Assembly (NCBI RefSeq): GCF_049243985.1 | Contig: NC_135384.1 | Location: 13,078,501 to 13,142,500 of the forward strand | Origin: Paroedura picta | Taxonomy: Eukaryota > Chordata > Lepidosauria > Squamata > Gekkonidae | DNA: 64,000 nt | Direction of reading: 5' to 3' | In this document: positions 12,711 to 25,000 of the stretch, one piece after another | Layout: every line of letters starts with the position of its first letter | Numbering within the stretch: position 1 is the first letter of the stretch | Translations under genes and position numbers: made by a program | The notes under the pieces: generated by a model | What the model was told of the DNA's origin: nothing | The model's input: only the letters and a program-made list of their open reading frames with translations | Databases searched by the model: none

Positions 12711-12995
12711 ACAGAGCCTCTTGTGTCTCAGAGTGGTAAGGCAGCAGACATGCAGTCTGAAGCTCTGCCCATGAGGCTGGGAGTTCAATTCCAGCAGCCA
12801 GCTCAAGGTTGACTCAGCCTTCCACCCTTCTGAGGACGGTAAAATGAGTACCCAGCTTGCTGGGGGGTAAACGGTAATTGACTGGGGAAGGCACTGGCAA
12901 ACTACCCCATATTGAGTCTGCCATGAAAATGCTAGATGGTGTCACCCCAAGGCTCAGAAATGACCCGGTGCTTGCACAGGGTATACATTTACCTT
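12711..12995 (+). mobile_element. Young tRNA-derived SINE (CCTTTA tail), intron 5 of gene B
   Basis: Begins agagcctcttgtgtctcaga with tRNA A-box and B-box-like parts (ggttca/gagttcaattcc), body ggcaaactaccc...ccatgaaaatgc, tail tttaccttta. It is flanked by a 13-bp duplication taatatatggtat (12698-12710 and 12996-13008). Gene C has the empty site near 24785. Confidence 0.92.
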
Positions 12996-13712
12996 TAATA
13001 TATGGTATATTAATGAAGGACACTGGACAAAGTTCTTACATGTATCTATATTAAGGGAATGTATTTGATTAATCTGAGCTTTAAAAAAAGAAAAGAAAAA
13101 TACTTTAATGTATATTACTTTAGGTGGATATATGTTTTTTGTTACCAAAATGGCCAAACCCCCAAAGTCTCAAAATATTCAGGATATTTGCTTTCACAGG
13201 GTATTCAAAGTTAAGGCATATCATGTATTATAGATGCTGTACTTTATTTTCCTTTTTTCCTTCTTCTAAATAAAATATATTATGAAAAAATTGGCATGTC
13301 TGATTATTTACCAAAACGCATTGCCATACTGGTAATGAGTATTTGAGAATAATTTCATGTTCAATATATCAAAATAGAAAAAAAACAATATTTATTATTA
13401 CAGTCATGGACCAGCACAAATCTTACCAGATTCCATCAGAATGGAATATAAATAAGTCCTATGCATAAGATAAAATTTAATGGGACGTACATGTTGAGAA
13501 GTGACTATGACATACAAATAAGTGAAAGAACATTAAAATACTACAATGTATCAATAAACATAAATCATAAGCAATTGGAAAAAATTAAAAACTTCTGCAC
13601 ACACATCTTGACAGTAGGTGCTGATTCCAGTAGATTCCATCTATTAGTAGGAGTCTCTGAGACAGATTGCCAAAAATATTTATGAAAAGAGGAAGGAATA
13701 AATTTGGAATGA

Positions 13713-15300
13713 CCCTTTTCAGTAAATTTAACCTGAGAGGTATTGTTGGAATGGAGGTTCATAAGAAGTGGCAATAGGCATGAATCAATATTAAGGTATT
13801 GTCATTTTCTCCATAGTAAACACCTGGAGATAGAGTCAAATACACCCTTGAGATCAACAAAAGCTGCATAGAGTTTCCTCCTACCTGTATGAAGATATTT
13901 GTCTGCAAGAGAATAAAGAGTTAACTGGTGGTCTAAAGTAGAATAATGTTTAGTAAAGCCAGTTTGTTCAGGGCCTATTAGGCTATTTGAAGTCACCCAA
14001 TCTAATAGCTTAACTTCTAGATGTTTGGCATACATTTTGCTGGCAATAGATAGAAGGCTAAAAGGATGCTAATTTTCTGGAGAGCTGGAACCACCTTTTT
14101 TATAAATAAGCACAATGACTGAGTTAAGCCAGGATTCAGGGAATATTCCTGATCGGTCAATAGCTGTAAAAATGACAGCCAGGAGTTGTTTCCACCAGTT
14201 AGAGTTTAGTTTAAATAGCTCAGCTGGTAGTCCATTGGGGCCTGGAGATATGGCTAGTTTTAGTTCTTGGATAAGATTTTCAGTTTCATTCAAACTAACA
14301 GGCAGCCAGCTAGGAAGGGAATCAGCAGAGGGTAGGCTGAGATGATTATTTTGGATCGGGGAGGCAGCAAAGAGTATAGAAAAATAATTTCACCATGTTT
14401 GGGAAGAGACAGAAGATTTAAATGACCCATTGTTTTCACCTATGTAGTTTGCAATCATTTTCCAAAAAGAGTTGCTGTTATTGGATTTTAATGCCACTAA
14501 AAGATGGTCCCATTTCGCCTAATAATAAGAACGCTTCTCAGTATTTGTTAAAGGTTTGTAATATCTTTTTTGGAGTGTGTAGTTTTCTAACAAAGTGAGG
14601 TCTTTGCATAGACAAACAAATTCCCTTTATCACAGAGCGTTTTCACTTGCTCAGCTCAACACCTTTCCACCCAAAATGTTACAAGGGAGATATGCCAAGA
14701 TTCCTTTCAAAAACAGATTGCACTTGTGAAGCAAATTCTCCTGAGACTATTCAATGTATCTTACTGGATTGTCGCTTGTTTAATATCCAGTGAAGCCATA
14801 TTCTACCTTTTATACCGAAATGGAGGAACGATTCAAAAGACCTCAACTGCCAATATTCATTGAGTGATAAGGATGCCAATGTAACATTTAGGTAAAGGTA
14901 AAGGTATCCCCTGTGCAAGCACCGAGTCATGTCTGACCCTTGGGGTGACGCCCTCTAGCGTTTTCATGGCAGACTCAATACGGGGTGGTTTGCCAGTGCC
15001 TTCCCCAGTCATGACCGTTTACCCCCCAGCAGCAAGCTGGGTACTCATTTTACCGACCTCGGAAGGATGGAAGGCTGAGTCAACCTTGAGCCGGCTGCTG
15101 GGATCGAACTCCCAACCTCATGAGCAAAGCTTTCAGGCGGCTGCCTTACCACTCTGCGCCACAAGAGGCTCTTAATGTAACATTTATTATGGCTGAATTT
15201 TTGTCTTCAGTATTTACATTCAAACTGACTGATGTATCTTGACTATCTCTGCTTATCTTGCTAATCTGCTTTAAGCCAAGAAAGGCATTGGGTGTGGAAT
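13713..15300 (-). mobile_element. Non-LTR LINE fragment with RT coding relic, intron 5 of gene B
   Basis: Reverse-strand frames at about 14069-14293 and 13802-14035 encode reverse transcriptase pieces (SPGPNGLPAELFK, ESWLNSVIVLIYKKG, then GPEQTGFTKHYSTLDH and AAFVDLKGVFDSISR). The pieces are in different frames and lack the catalytic YxDD region, so it is dead. The junctions share ggaatga with both flanks, and gene C has this site uninterrupted (about 25670), so the insertion is specific to B. The LINE clade was not resolved. Confidence 0.75.
14891..15173 (-). mobile_element. Young tRNA-derived SINE nested in the gene B LINE
   Basis: Reverse-strand copy of the CCTTTA-tail family, running from ggtaaaggtaaaggtatccc to ccacaagaggctctt. 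It is flanked by a perfect 13-bp duplication aatgtaacattta (14878-14890 and 15174-15186), proving insertion into the LINE after the LINE arrived. Confidence 0.93.
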
Positions 15301-16896
15301 GAGACTCTTGGTGTACGGAGTAAAAGAGAAGAACATATTCCATAGAATATATCTACCTTGGTCCACAGGGGCATAGCCTGTCTTCCTTAGTGACATTTTG
15401 TATCACCTCTCCAAAACCACATGATATCTAGTAAGGGGGAAATCATTCCTATGACTATAAAACTCCAACTGGGAGAGATATGCAGCCAGAGAAACTATGT
15501 ATCTCATGTTCTCTATAGCCAGGTAAGCCATTATCCGTTCTAAATCTGCATTCTATGCATTGTCCATCACCCTCTATGGTAAGAATCGCTTCTCCTGCTT
15601 GTACCCCATTTTCAATACAGAGTATGTGGAAAAGGCCAAACATGCCAACTTGGTCATAGCAGACTGTATTTATATCTTGAAGGATCAAAGGACTTAGTCC
15701 TTTGGATGAAACTGAGTTTAAGCTAAATATTAATGAAGGTAAGACATACTCTAGCTTCATCATTTAGCATGCCTGACTATGAGTGTAGATTTACATTTTA
15801 GACATAATGGGATAACTGAAGGGCTGCTCTCAAAAAGTCAGGATGATGGTGCTCCAAATGTGGTTTTGTACAGCGGTTCAGCCAGAGTCTTAACTTCAAA
15901 TAATTTGAGAACAGCAGGAAAGATATTCACCACCTTTGGTCTTTTGTTTTTTTTTTTTGCAAACCTATAATTTATACTAATATTCATTTTTCAGATACCA
16001 ATGACTGTTTTCAGTGCCTGGAAGATCAGTATCCAAACACAAATCACAACTTATGCCTCCAAAAACGTATAAGCTTCTTATCTTACGAGGAACCTTTGGG
16101 CATCAGTTTAGCCAGTTTGGCACTTTCCTTCTCTCTTATGGCAGTTTTGGTGCTCGGTATCTTCATTAAGACTCAGGACACTCCCATAGTCAAAGCCAAT
16201 AATCGGAACCTCTCCTATATTCTCCTCTTCTCCCTTCTGCTCTCTTTCCTTTGTGCTTTGCTTTTCATCGGACAACCTGGGAAATTGTCATGTCTGCTTC
16301 GTCAAACTACTTTTGGCATCATCTTCTCAGTGGCTGTTTCTTGTGTGTTGGCCAAGACCATCATTGTAGTTCTAGCCTTCATCACCACAAAACCAAGCTC
16401 TGGGATGAGAAACTGGGTGGGGAAACGACTGGCCATTTCCATAGTTCTTTCTTGCTCTTTTATTCAAATCAATATTTGTTCACTGTGGTTAATCACTACT
16501 CCTCCATTCCCAGATTTTGACATGAACTCAATGACTGAAGAAATGATTCTGAGATGTAATGAAGGGTCAGTCACTATGTTTTACTGTGTCTTGGGTTACA
16601 TGGGCTTCCTGGCCATTGTGAGCTTTATTGTGGCTTTCTTAGGCAGGAAGTTACCAGATAGTTTCAATGAAGCCAAGTTCATTACCTTCAGCATGCTGGT
16701 CTTCTGCAGTGTTTGGCTGACATTTGTTCCAACCTATTTGAGTACCAAAGGAAAATACATGGTGGCTGTGGAGATCTTCTGTATCTTAGCCTCCAGTGCT
16801 GGGTTGCTGGGTTGCATATTTATTCCTAAATGCTATATTATTGTTGTGAAACCTGAACTGAACAATAAAGACCATATTACAAGAAGACTAAATTAA

Positions 16897-17196
16897 AGAC
16901 TTTAAAAGTCAACAAAATTAATACATTGAAACATATTTATGCAGCATAAAAGCAACGATTCCCCAACTTGTATACAGCTTCAGCTGAAGTCCTTCCCAGC
17001 TAATATAAGCTACCAGTGAATTCAGAAAGGTAGCAGCTAAGTAGTCTCCCTTCTTGCTTCAATTAGGACCAGCCAAAATGATGTTTGATCCGATATGCTT
17101 TTGGCCAACTGTTAAAATTTCTGTGAATTTCCCCACTAGCACCCTCTGAAAAGACAAATATATTTGATGAAAAAAATGTATTTCAACTTCTCCCTG
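16897..17196 (+). other. 3' flank of gene B, conserved with gene C
   Basis: Non-coding. Matches 27096-27360 after gene C almost throughout (tacatttaaacatattcatg, cagctgaagtc, ttggccatctgttaaaattt), and more weakly the flanks after D (about 41040) and E (about 52320). The 3' UTR probably lies here; no poly(A) site was fixed. Confidence 0.5.
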
Positions 17197-17312
17197 ATCT
17201 TTTATGCACTGGAGGTTTCATGTCAAGCTGCAGGCTTCATTAAGAACCGGGACACTCTTATAATCAAAGCCAATAACCAGAATCTCTCCTACATTCTGTT
17301 CACCTCCATTAA
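17197..17312 (+). pseudogene. V2R relic: fused intron 5 and exon 6 fragments
   Basis: About 300 bp downstream of gene B stop, a short stretch matches two separate parts of gene A. Bases 17203-17234 (tttatgcactggaggtttca...) match the intron 5 segment near 3805-3840, and from 17235 the sequence matches exon 6 codons for [21 protein letters not shown] (gene A about 4328-4402). The join removes roughly 490 bp relative to gene A. It is a dead remnant of another V2R copy, truncated on its right by an L2-type LINE. Confidence 0.75.
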
Positions 17313-17893
17313 TTCATTCATTTTTTTTACTTATATGCTGCCATTCTTGGCCAAGCCGGCTTGTGGCAGTCTACAAAAACATAAAGATACATAAATAGCC
17401 CAATGTCCCATACAACCAACAACAACTCTTAAATAGATGATGACTACGAACAATCCCTACTCAGCCCTCCTCCTGCACAGCATCTCAATTCTCCATCCAC
17501 AGTCATGCTGTTACATTAATTCCATCAGGCAATGTTAGCCCAGGGGGGTCCTGATTACTCAAGGAAGAAGTGGAGGACCTGATCTTATTACCCCTGTCTG
17601 TAGCCCAGCCTCAACCAAATGCCTGGTGGAAGAGCTCCATCTTGCAGGCCCTGAATAACCCAGAGAGACCCAACAGTGTCCTCAGCTCTCCAGGAGCTCA
17701 TTACATGAGGTAGAGACCAAGACTGAAAAAGCCATGGCCCTGGCTGAGGCCATGAACGCTTCTCGGGGGCCCAGGACCACTAGCAATTTCAGAAGGAGTA
17801 TAAGGATATAAGCGGTCCCACAGATAGGAAGGACCCATGTAGAATTCCCCGTGATTACCAGTTCAAGGGCCACTTCAAGACAAGCCAAATTAA
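17313..17893 (-). mobile_element. L2-like LINE 3' relic, spacer B-C
   Basis: Contains atgcctggtggaagagctcc, atcttgcaggccctgaataa and ggagctcattacatgaggta, aligned with the LINE inserted in gene E (atgcctgatggaggagctcc etc.). The translated reverse strand is a decayed C-terminal LINE ORF. It truncates the V2R relic on its left. Confidence 0.75.
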
Positions 17894-17932
17894 AGGAACT
17901 CCTTTTCGATAAAAATAAGAATTTATACTATA

Positions 17933-18219
17933 GGTAAAGGTAAAGGTATCTCCTGTGCAAGCACCGGGTCATCTCTGACCCTTGGGGTGACGCCCTCTAG
18001 CATTTTCATGGCAGACTCAATATGGGGTGGTTTGCCAGTGCCTTCCCCAGTCATTACCGTTTATCCCCCAGCAGCTGGGTACTCATTTTACAGACTAGGA
18101 AGGATGGAAGGCTGAGTCAACCTTGAGCCGGTTGCTGGAACTGAACTCCCAGTCTCATGGGCAGATAGCTTCAGACAGCATTTCTGCTGCCTTACCACCC
18201 TGCACCACAAGAGGCTCTT
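17933..18219 (-). mobile_element. Young tRNA-derived SINE, spacer B-C
   Basis: Reverse-strand copy of the CCTTTA-tail family. Flanks atttatactata and atttgtactata (11 of 12 bases equal) are the target-site duplication. Confidence 0.9.
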
Positions 18220-18508
18220 ATTTGTACTATATTATTGCCAAATATGTAAGATTAGCAATTAAATGTAGAAGTGTCTGGCTGAATATGTACAAGGGTTAGG
18301 ACAATTTGAATATGTGAGGTATTTTGGAATTTTTAATCAATCATATATTGTATTTTACTGTATTGGTCACTGAGCAAAAGAAATGTACTTTGAGTTTGAC
18401 TTTGAACTCTAGGATTTAACAGTTCCACTATGTTCAGAATTGCTATAAACCAAGGCCCCATTTTTCTTTTTAATCTTGCTCCAGGGACTCTCCCCACCCC
18501 AACACAAA

Positions 18509-18531
18509 CACACACACACACACACACACAA
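18509..18531. repeat. Microsatellite (AC)n upstream of gene C
   Basis: Short run of AC dinucleotides; the matching place upstream of gene B (about 5923) has only a few units. Confidence 0.85.
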
Positions 18532-18639
18532 ATCCTCCCTCTGGTTGCCTGACATTCTTTGTAATGCAGAAGATTTGATGATATCTCTGGAAATCTACTG
18601 GTCAATGCCTTGTTTTCCTGATTGACTTTTTCAAGGTTT

Positions 18640-18823
18640 TCAGTGGTTACAGGTCTGTGTCCCATGGAAGCAGCTCAGGGAACATGTCTGCTAAAATGTA
18701 GTCAACATATTGTCATCTGCAAAGTTTCAGAAAATCTATCAAGCCAGTAGGTCAATTACCACCCCTGTAATCAGCAACTTCATCATCATCATTTTTATTT
18801 TTCTCTCTCCATCCCTTGGGAGT
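18640..18823 (+). promoter_or_regulatory. Conserved upstream block of V2R gene C
   Basis: Same block as upstream of gene B, about 207-390 bp before the start codon at 19030, with almost no differences from B. The near identity, which extends over the whole spacer to exon 1, shows that B and C were duplicated recently including their control region. Confidence 0.45.
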
Positions 18824-19029
18824 TCTAGTGATTACAGGAAGGAAATGGTATTACTGTTCCCATCCATAGCTGGAAAGGGAGACAGGGAAGGAGCTGTCTG
18901 TTCAGATCTATTTTATGCTGTACCATCTGTTGAGTGTGCCATTCATCTGTTCTTGTGTTACTAAGGAATTCTTGAAGGACAACACAGGAAGAGATGAATT
19001 GGTTTCTATAGGAAAAATTTTGATGGACA

Positions 19030-22000
19030 ATGGCACTCTTCGTCTCTTCTATGTTAGTGTTGCTGGTGCAGGTGGTATGCAAATCTCCATCTTTTCCATG
19101 CCCCATCAGTCACCCATTTCCTATTGTTCACAAGTATTATCAATCAGGAGACCTGCTCATTGCTGGAATTGTTTCTAATATGTTTAAGTTTTCTGATACT
19201 TTCACCTTTGAAACACGACCTGACCTCAGTTCCTCTGATTCACTTGTGTAAGAAGGATTTTTTCATAGTAGTGCTTTATGATGTTATTTTTATTGTCGCA
19301 AAAGGTTTAACACATTCTACTGTATTGAGGGTATTCCTTCCCGCTCCCAGTGAAACTTTGCCTTAAATGACATGGGCTCTGTTAGAAAATGAATGTGATC
19401 TCCTGAGTTTCATTGCTGACATGAGAAAAAACAAAAACAAAACAAGCCTTTGTAGATTTGTGGGTTGAATCTCAAATTTTGCTGTTGACTTAATGGTGGA
19501 ATCTTGTTTCTAACTCAAGCTGTAAGACAAACCTTTAGTTTAGGGTCATTTGTTATTTGGACAAATATTTGGTTCAGTGGTATGTGCAACATCTGCTCGA
19601 TATGTAAAAGGCCCCTGGTTCGATCTCAGGCATATTCAGTTTAAAGTTCTGAGAGTAGGATATATGAAAGGCGTCTGTCTGAGATCCTGAAGCCCTTCTG
19701 CCAAATATTTTGGTGGACCAAAGGTCTGATTCCATATGTGTACCTCTGTCTGAAATGTAACCCTCAATAATGGATAGAAGCATCCTTTCACACTGGAAAT
19801 CTCTTGTAGTTATTTAATCACTTATAGAGGACATAAAAGATGACAGCTCTATTGCAATAGACATTTGAAGGTCTTTGTGAATATATTGCCTGTCCATATG
19901 TCTGCAAAGGAAGAAGTCTCAGAATCATTCCATTGCTGTAACTGCCATTTGGAGAAGTCAGTAGTTCCAGAAGTGGGAACCTCCATAGTTGTCAGACTAC
20001 AGGGCTATGGAATTTGTTTTCAGTTTATTTAGTTGATGTTGCACTGAAATGCATTACATTTCATCAGTGGAAGTAAACTTGCTGTGATGCACCTTCTCTC
20101 ACTTCTTGCAGAATATTCATTCAGCTTTACCAGAACATCCTGGCTTTGGTGTTTGCTGTCAAGGAGATCAATGAAAATCCTCACCTCTTACCCAATGTCA
20201 CTCTGGGTATCCATACCTATACTAACTATATCAGCCAAAGTTCTACTTATCATGCTGCAATGGAACTTCTCTCCACTAAGGGGAGGTTCATTCCAAACTA
20301 CAAGTGTGACAACCAGAACAACTTAGTCACAGTTTTTGGGGGACCAAAGTCAAATTTCTGCCTCTACATGGCTGACATACTGTGTATTTACAAGATTCCA
20401 CAGGTAAAATGGCCTCCGTTATTTTCACGAGTGCTTTTACTTTAACGTTTTCTCAAATTCTGATTAACTCATTGCAGTGTTTGTACTCTGTTAATTGTTG
20501 TTAGATCTGTAGGGCTGATAGTGTTGTTAGTTAATAGAAATTATACAATCCCTTTAACACTGACCTGCATGACGCAGGATAGTCACATCATGAAAGATAA
20601 GAAGATTTGGGACCACCAAAACAACACAAAACAAACAAAGAAAGAAAAAAACAGGGTCACTAGAAAGGAGTAGGCAATGGCAAACCCCCTCTGTTTGTCT
20701 CTTGCCTTAGAAATTCCATGTGGAATTAGTTGGCTCTTTAGTTGGCTACAACTTGTTGGAAATTTCCACCACCAGTAGCATCAGCAGATCTACCTTTATT
20801 TCTCCTGAATTTGTTTATATGCAGAACTTTCTTTGTGAGAAACTTAATGCTTCAGTTGTCATGTTTCTCTTACTAATTTTGGGGGGGAAAGCATTGGGGG
20901 GAGGGAAGAGAAAACTCAATAGTGAAAGTTCCAGATACATACGAACTGAAGTTGTGGTTCTCAGATAACATTATTCCTTGTTCAAAGAGGATATCAGTCC
21001 GCTGCCGTTTTAGTCGGAAGCTTATCTTAGTCAATCCATTATTCCTTGTTTAATACAATGTAACAAGCTGTTTGGAACTTATTTAGAGTAAGAGAGAACC
21101 ACAACATTTAATCTAAGAGTATTCATTGCTTGTGAATTTAGTCTACAGTGTTTTAATAATCCCCTGCTTTGGGCCATACAAAGCCTTTAACTGAGATTGA
21201 GTTCAGTGTAAACTTTATGACCAACAACATTTTACTCAAGGTGTAAGCTTTCACACTGTTTATAAAGATGTCTCTGCTTCTTACTGGCCTTAAAAGCCCT
21301 TTTCAGGGTTAACCATAAATTGTAACTAGATGACTCATGGGTCATCTGGTTACAATTTATGGTTACGCCTGAAAAGTGCTTGTAAGGCCAGTAAGAAGCA
21401 GGGATAATTTTCTAAATCTTTCATCTGCTGAGTCATTTTTAGTAGTCTCTTATCAGTGATTAAAGATAAATGCCCTGAAATAACTTCTGTTGTTGCTAGA
21501 TTTGCGGGCAATCAAAACAAGGAAGAGCTGGGTGAATTTGGAGCCACTTAGATAGAGATAATGCTTGAGATAATGTTTGTGAATTTTAAAATGTAATTTT
21601 GTTGATTCTTTTAGCTGGAATGTTTTAAATTTTATACTATTTTAATTACCAATGAATACTTAATGTACATTGTCATTTGATTACTGGTCTAGCACCATAA
21701 TAAAGACTATGACTATGAGGAGTCTCTGATCAAAATGCTTTCCCAGTTTAACTTCTGAGACCTGATGTGATTGGGCTACACCATACAGACTTTCATCTTT
21801 ATCTAAGTATTATTGTTAATATATGAAGGTTTGAAGGGAACGGAAGCATTCTGGATATTGATAGGGAGGATTAAAATGTGCTGTGTATATCAAATATTCC
21901 TGAAAACTACCAACCCAGAGGATTCTTTTATTTAGAAGTAGCTCTCTGCTGTCTCCTTTATATCTTTTAGCTCCTTTATGGCTCTGCTCCAGTGATGAAC

Positions 22001-25000
22001 AAGAAAAACGAAGCCGCTTTCCTCTACAAGATGTTCCCCAGTTGGACCAATCAGTACATGGGGATGTTGAGATTACTGCTTCATTTCAGATGGATATGGA
22101 TTGGGGTGCTCTATGTGGATAATGAACACGGGCAGCGATTTGTGCATAAAGTGCTTCCTTTTTTTTCTGAGAATGGTATCTGCTTTGATTTCATAACACA
22201 TTTTCATTCAATCACTTTTTCTCATTCTTTTTCTGAAATTATTGTAGACGACTATGATTTACCAATACTTGTTATGGGGAGCACAGCCAAAGCAGTGGTG
22301 GTATATGGTGAAATTCAAACCATGATAATTTTGCGATTCTTGCTGAAGACTGCAGAATTTAAAGAGATACCCATGAAGACAAAAGCCAAAGTCTGGATTT
22401 TGACAGCCCAGATGGATTTCATGTCCACTAGACTTCAAAGGAACTGGGACTTAGACTTCATCCATGGTGCTTTATCCTTTGCTGTTCCCTCCAGGGAAGT
22501 GTCAGGATTTGATCAGTTTCTTCGGGTGAGAAACCCTGCCTCTGTAAAAGAGGATGGCTTCATTGGGGACTTCTGGAAACATGCGTTTGGCTGTTCACTC
22601 CCCAGTACCACAGAAGCCACAAGTGATGAGGAAATCTGTACTGGGGAGGAAAAGCTGGAGAATCTCCCTGGATCAGTCTTTGAAATGAGCATGACTGCCC
22701 ACAGCTACAGTATCTACACGGCTGTCTATGTGGTGGCACATGCCTTACATGCCATGCATTCATCCATGCTCAAACACAAGGCATGGGCAAATAAAGGGAT
22801 AAAAATGCTTCTGAATCAACATCCATGGCAGGTAATGCCTAGAGAACACTTAAATGTAGGGAAATGCACCAAAACTAGAGATCAGACATCTTTTGGGCCT
22901 CAATCAGAACTCCCCATCAAAGATGTCCAGAGGATAACATCTCGGGGTTTGCTGGAATTAATCAGTTCACAGGACAGCTGCTAACTTTGTTTTAATATTC
23001 TATATAGGAAACTGTTATTTTAATGATAATAAAGTTGATTAATGATTTATTTTTGTACTTGTATTTTTTTGATTATGATGTTCACCGCCATGAGCAGTCA
23101 AAATACAGGTGGGTGGTATATAAATTCAGTATATAATAACAATAATAACATTGATGAACAAAAGACCCCAGACTGTACAATGCACCTTTAGCTCCTAAAG
23201 GAGACATTCTTAGCCATTAAATATTTATTTCAGAATCATTCAGTGCTTACATTCACTCAACCTTCCTCTCCCAATCATTCTCCTTGTACTTCAGCATATG
23301 GCCAATGACTCGATAAGTTTCACTACTGGTCTTACCACAGTACAAGACTGCATTCTCAAGTATTATGTGTTAAAATACTTCTTTTTTACAACTCTAGCTC
23401 CATGAATATTTGAAAAGGGTGTCATTCAACAATAGTGCTGGGGACCCAATTGCCTTTGATGAAAATGTGGAAATGACAGCTGGATTTGATATCATAAATT
23501 GGGTCACCTTTCCTAATGAGTCCTTTTTTAGAGCCAAAGTTGGAAGGATTGACCCCAAAGCATCCGGAGACAAAATGCTCACCATTTATGAAGACAGAAT
23601 CATTTGGCCCCACATGTTTAACCAGGTAATTTCTCTATGGTTTTCAGGACTGATTTTTTAAATTTCCTATTGTTGTGTTAGTGGTTCCTAGTTCAAACTC
23701 TGGAAAAGTTCAGCCTCTGTGGACAGATATATTCCATCCAATCCCATCCCATTTTCCTTTATGAAGCCATAAGGTAAAGGTAAAGGCATGTCTGCTGCCT
23801 TACCATTCTGTGCCACAAGAGGCTCTTTGAAACCATAACCCTACACAATTTTGAACACAGATTGCTTTAAATAAATTATTGTCTATAAGGAACTCCCCCC
23901 CTCTCTCTCTTTGTCACTCCACCCACCCACCAATCCATCCATCCATCCACAGAGCAGTTCAACAATGGAATTGATTGCCTACAGTGGTGGTGGTGAGATC
24001 CTCCTCACTGGCAGTCTTCAAGCAGTGGCTGGACAGATATTTATCATAAATATTTGAGCAGGGGGTTGGACTAAATGTTCTACATGGATCCTTCCAAAAA
24101 ATAGCCTTTTTAAAAATTCTATATAGAAATCTGTCCTCTAGTATAAGACAATGAAATATCCCATTGTATAACAAATGTTTTCCAAAAGAGATGTTATGCC
24201 ATGCATGGGGAAACTTGACAATTACATGGATGATTGACTGGTGCAATGCAAACACCTGAAACATATTTATTGAATGTGAAAAAAACCAACAACACCCGAC
24301 TTCATTTCTGGACAGGTGCAGCCCCTTTCTCTCTGCAATGACAGATGTCATTCAGGCTACAGTAAGAATAGGAAGGAGGGGAAACCATTTTGCTGCTATG
24401 ATTGCTTTTCATGTCCAGAAGGGAAGATTTCAAACCTGGAGGGTAAGGACTGTATACAATATTCCTTCCCACCCCCTCTCCTAACAACAGTTTTGATAAT
24501 CAACCATTTTAATGCTGGCTCTTTCTGATAACTAAAGCTTAATATATTATTGCTTTTTAATTCTAGTGTTTTTTTAATTACATGATGATTTAGAAACCAC
24601 AGAAATGAGATACATTTTGTTTCTGAAACTGAATGATTTTTTCAGTGATGAGGTTTAGTTGACCATGGACAGACTTATATGAACTGTGCTGTTCCTGTAT
24701 CATTCATTAATATGGCTTAAAAAAAAGAAAATAATTGCATAATTGCAATGTCAAGATTTCCATGTAGCAGGCCTATTTACTCCATAGTAATATACAGTAT
24801 ATTAATGAAAGACACTGTACAAAGTTCTTACATATCTCTATATTATTTGGTTAATCCGAGCTGTAAAAAAAACCCAGAGAAAAATACCTTAACATATATT
24901 TTTTTCAGGTGGATATATGTTTTTGGTTACCAAAATTGCCAAGCCCCAAAGGTCCCAAAATATTCAGGATATTTAGTTTCACAGGGTAGTCAGTGTTAAG

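Larger units (their letters stand above)
6452..16896 (+). pseudogene. V2R gene B, six exons, one-base frameshift in exon 3
   Basis: Complete six-exon V2R: exon 1 6452-6669, exon 2 7476-7767, exon 3 9054-9913, exon 4 10473-10700, exon 5 12056-12182, exon 6 15995-16896. The start is the ATG giving [17 protein letters not shown], a signal peptide followed by the V2R motif HKYYQSGD. Exon 2 carries [18 protein letters not shown]. Exon 3 is 860 bp, one less than the 861 bp of every other copy: the T run at 9242-9248 has seven T where gene C has eight, which shifts the frame about a quarter of the way into exon 3. All other exons are open, including a full 7TM exon 6 ending RRLN. Cys-rich motif CPED is CLED here. 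This is either a young pseudogene or a homopolymer error in the assembly. Intron 5 is swollen by a LINE and two SINEs absent from sister gene C. Confidence 0.9.
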
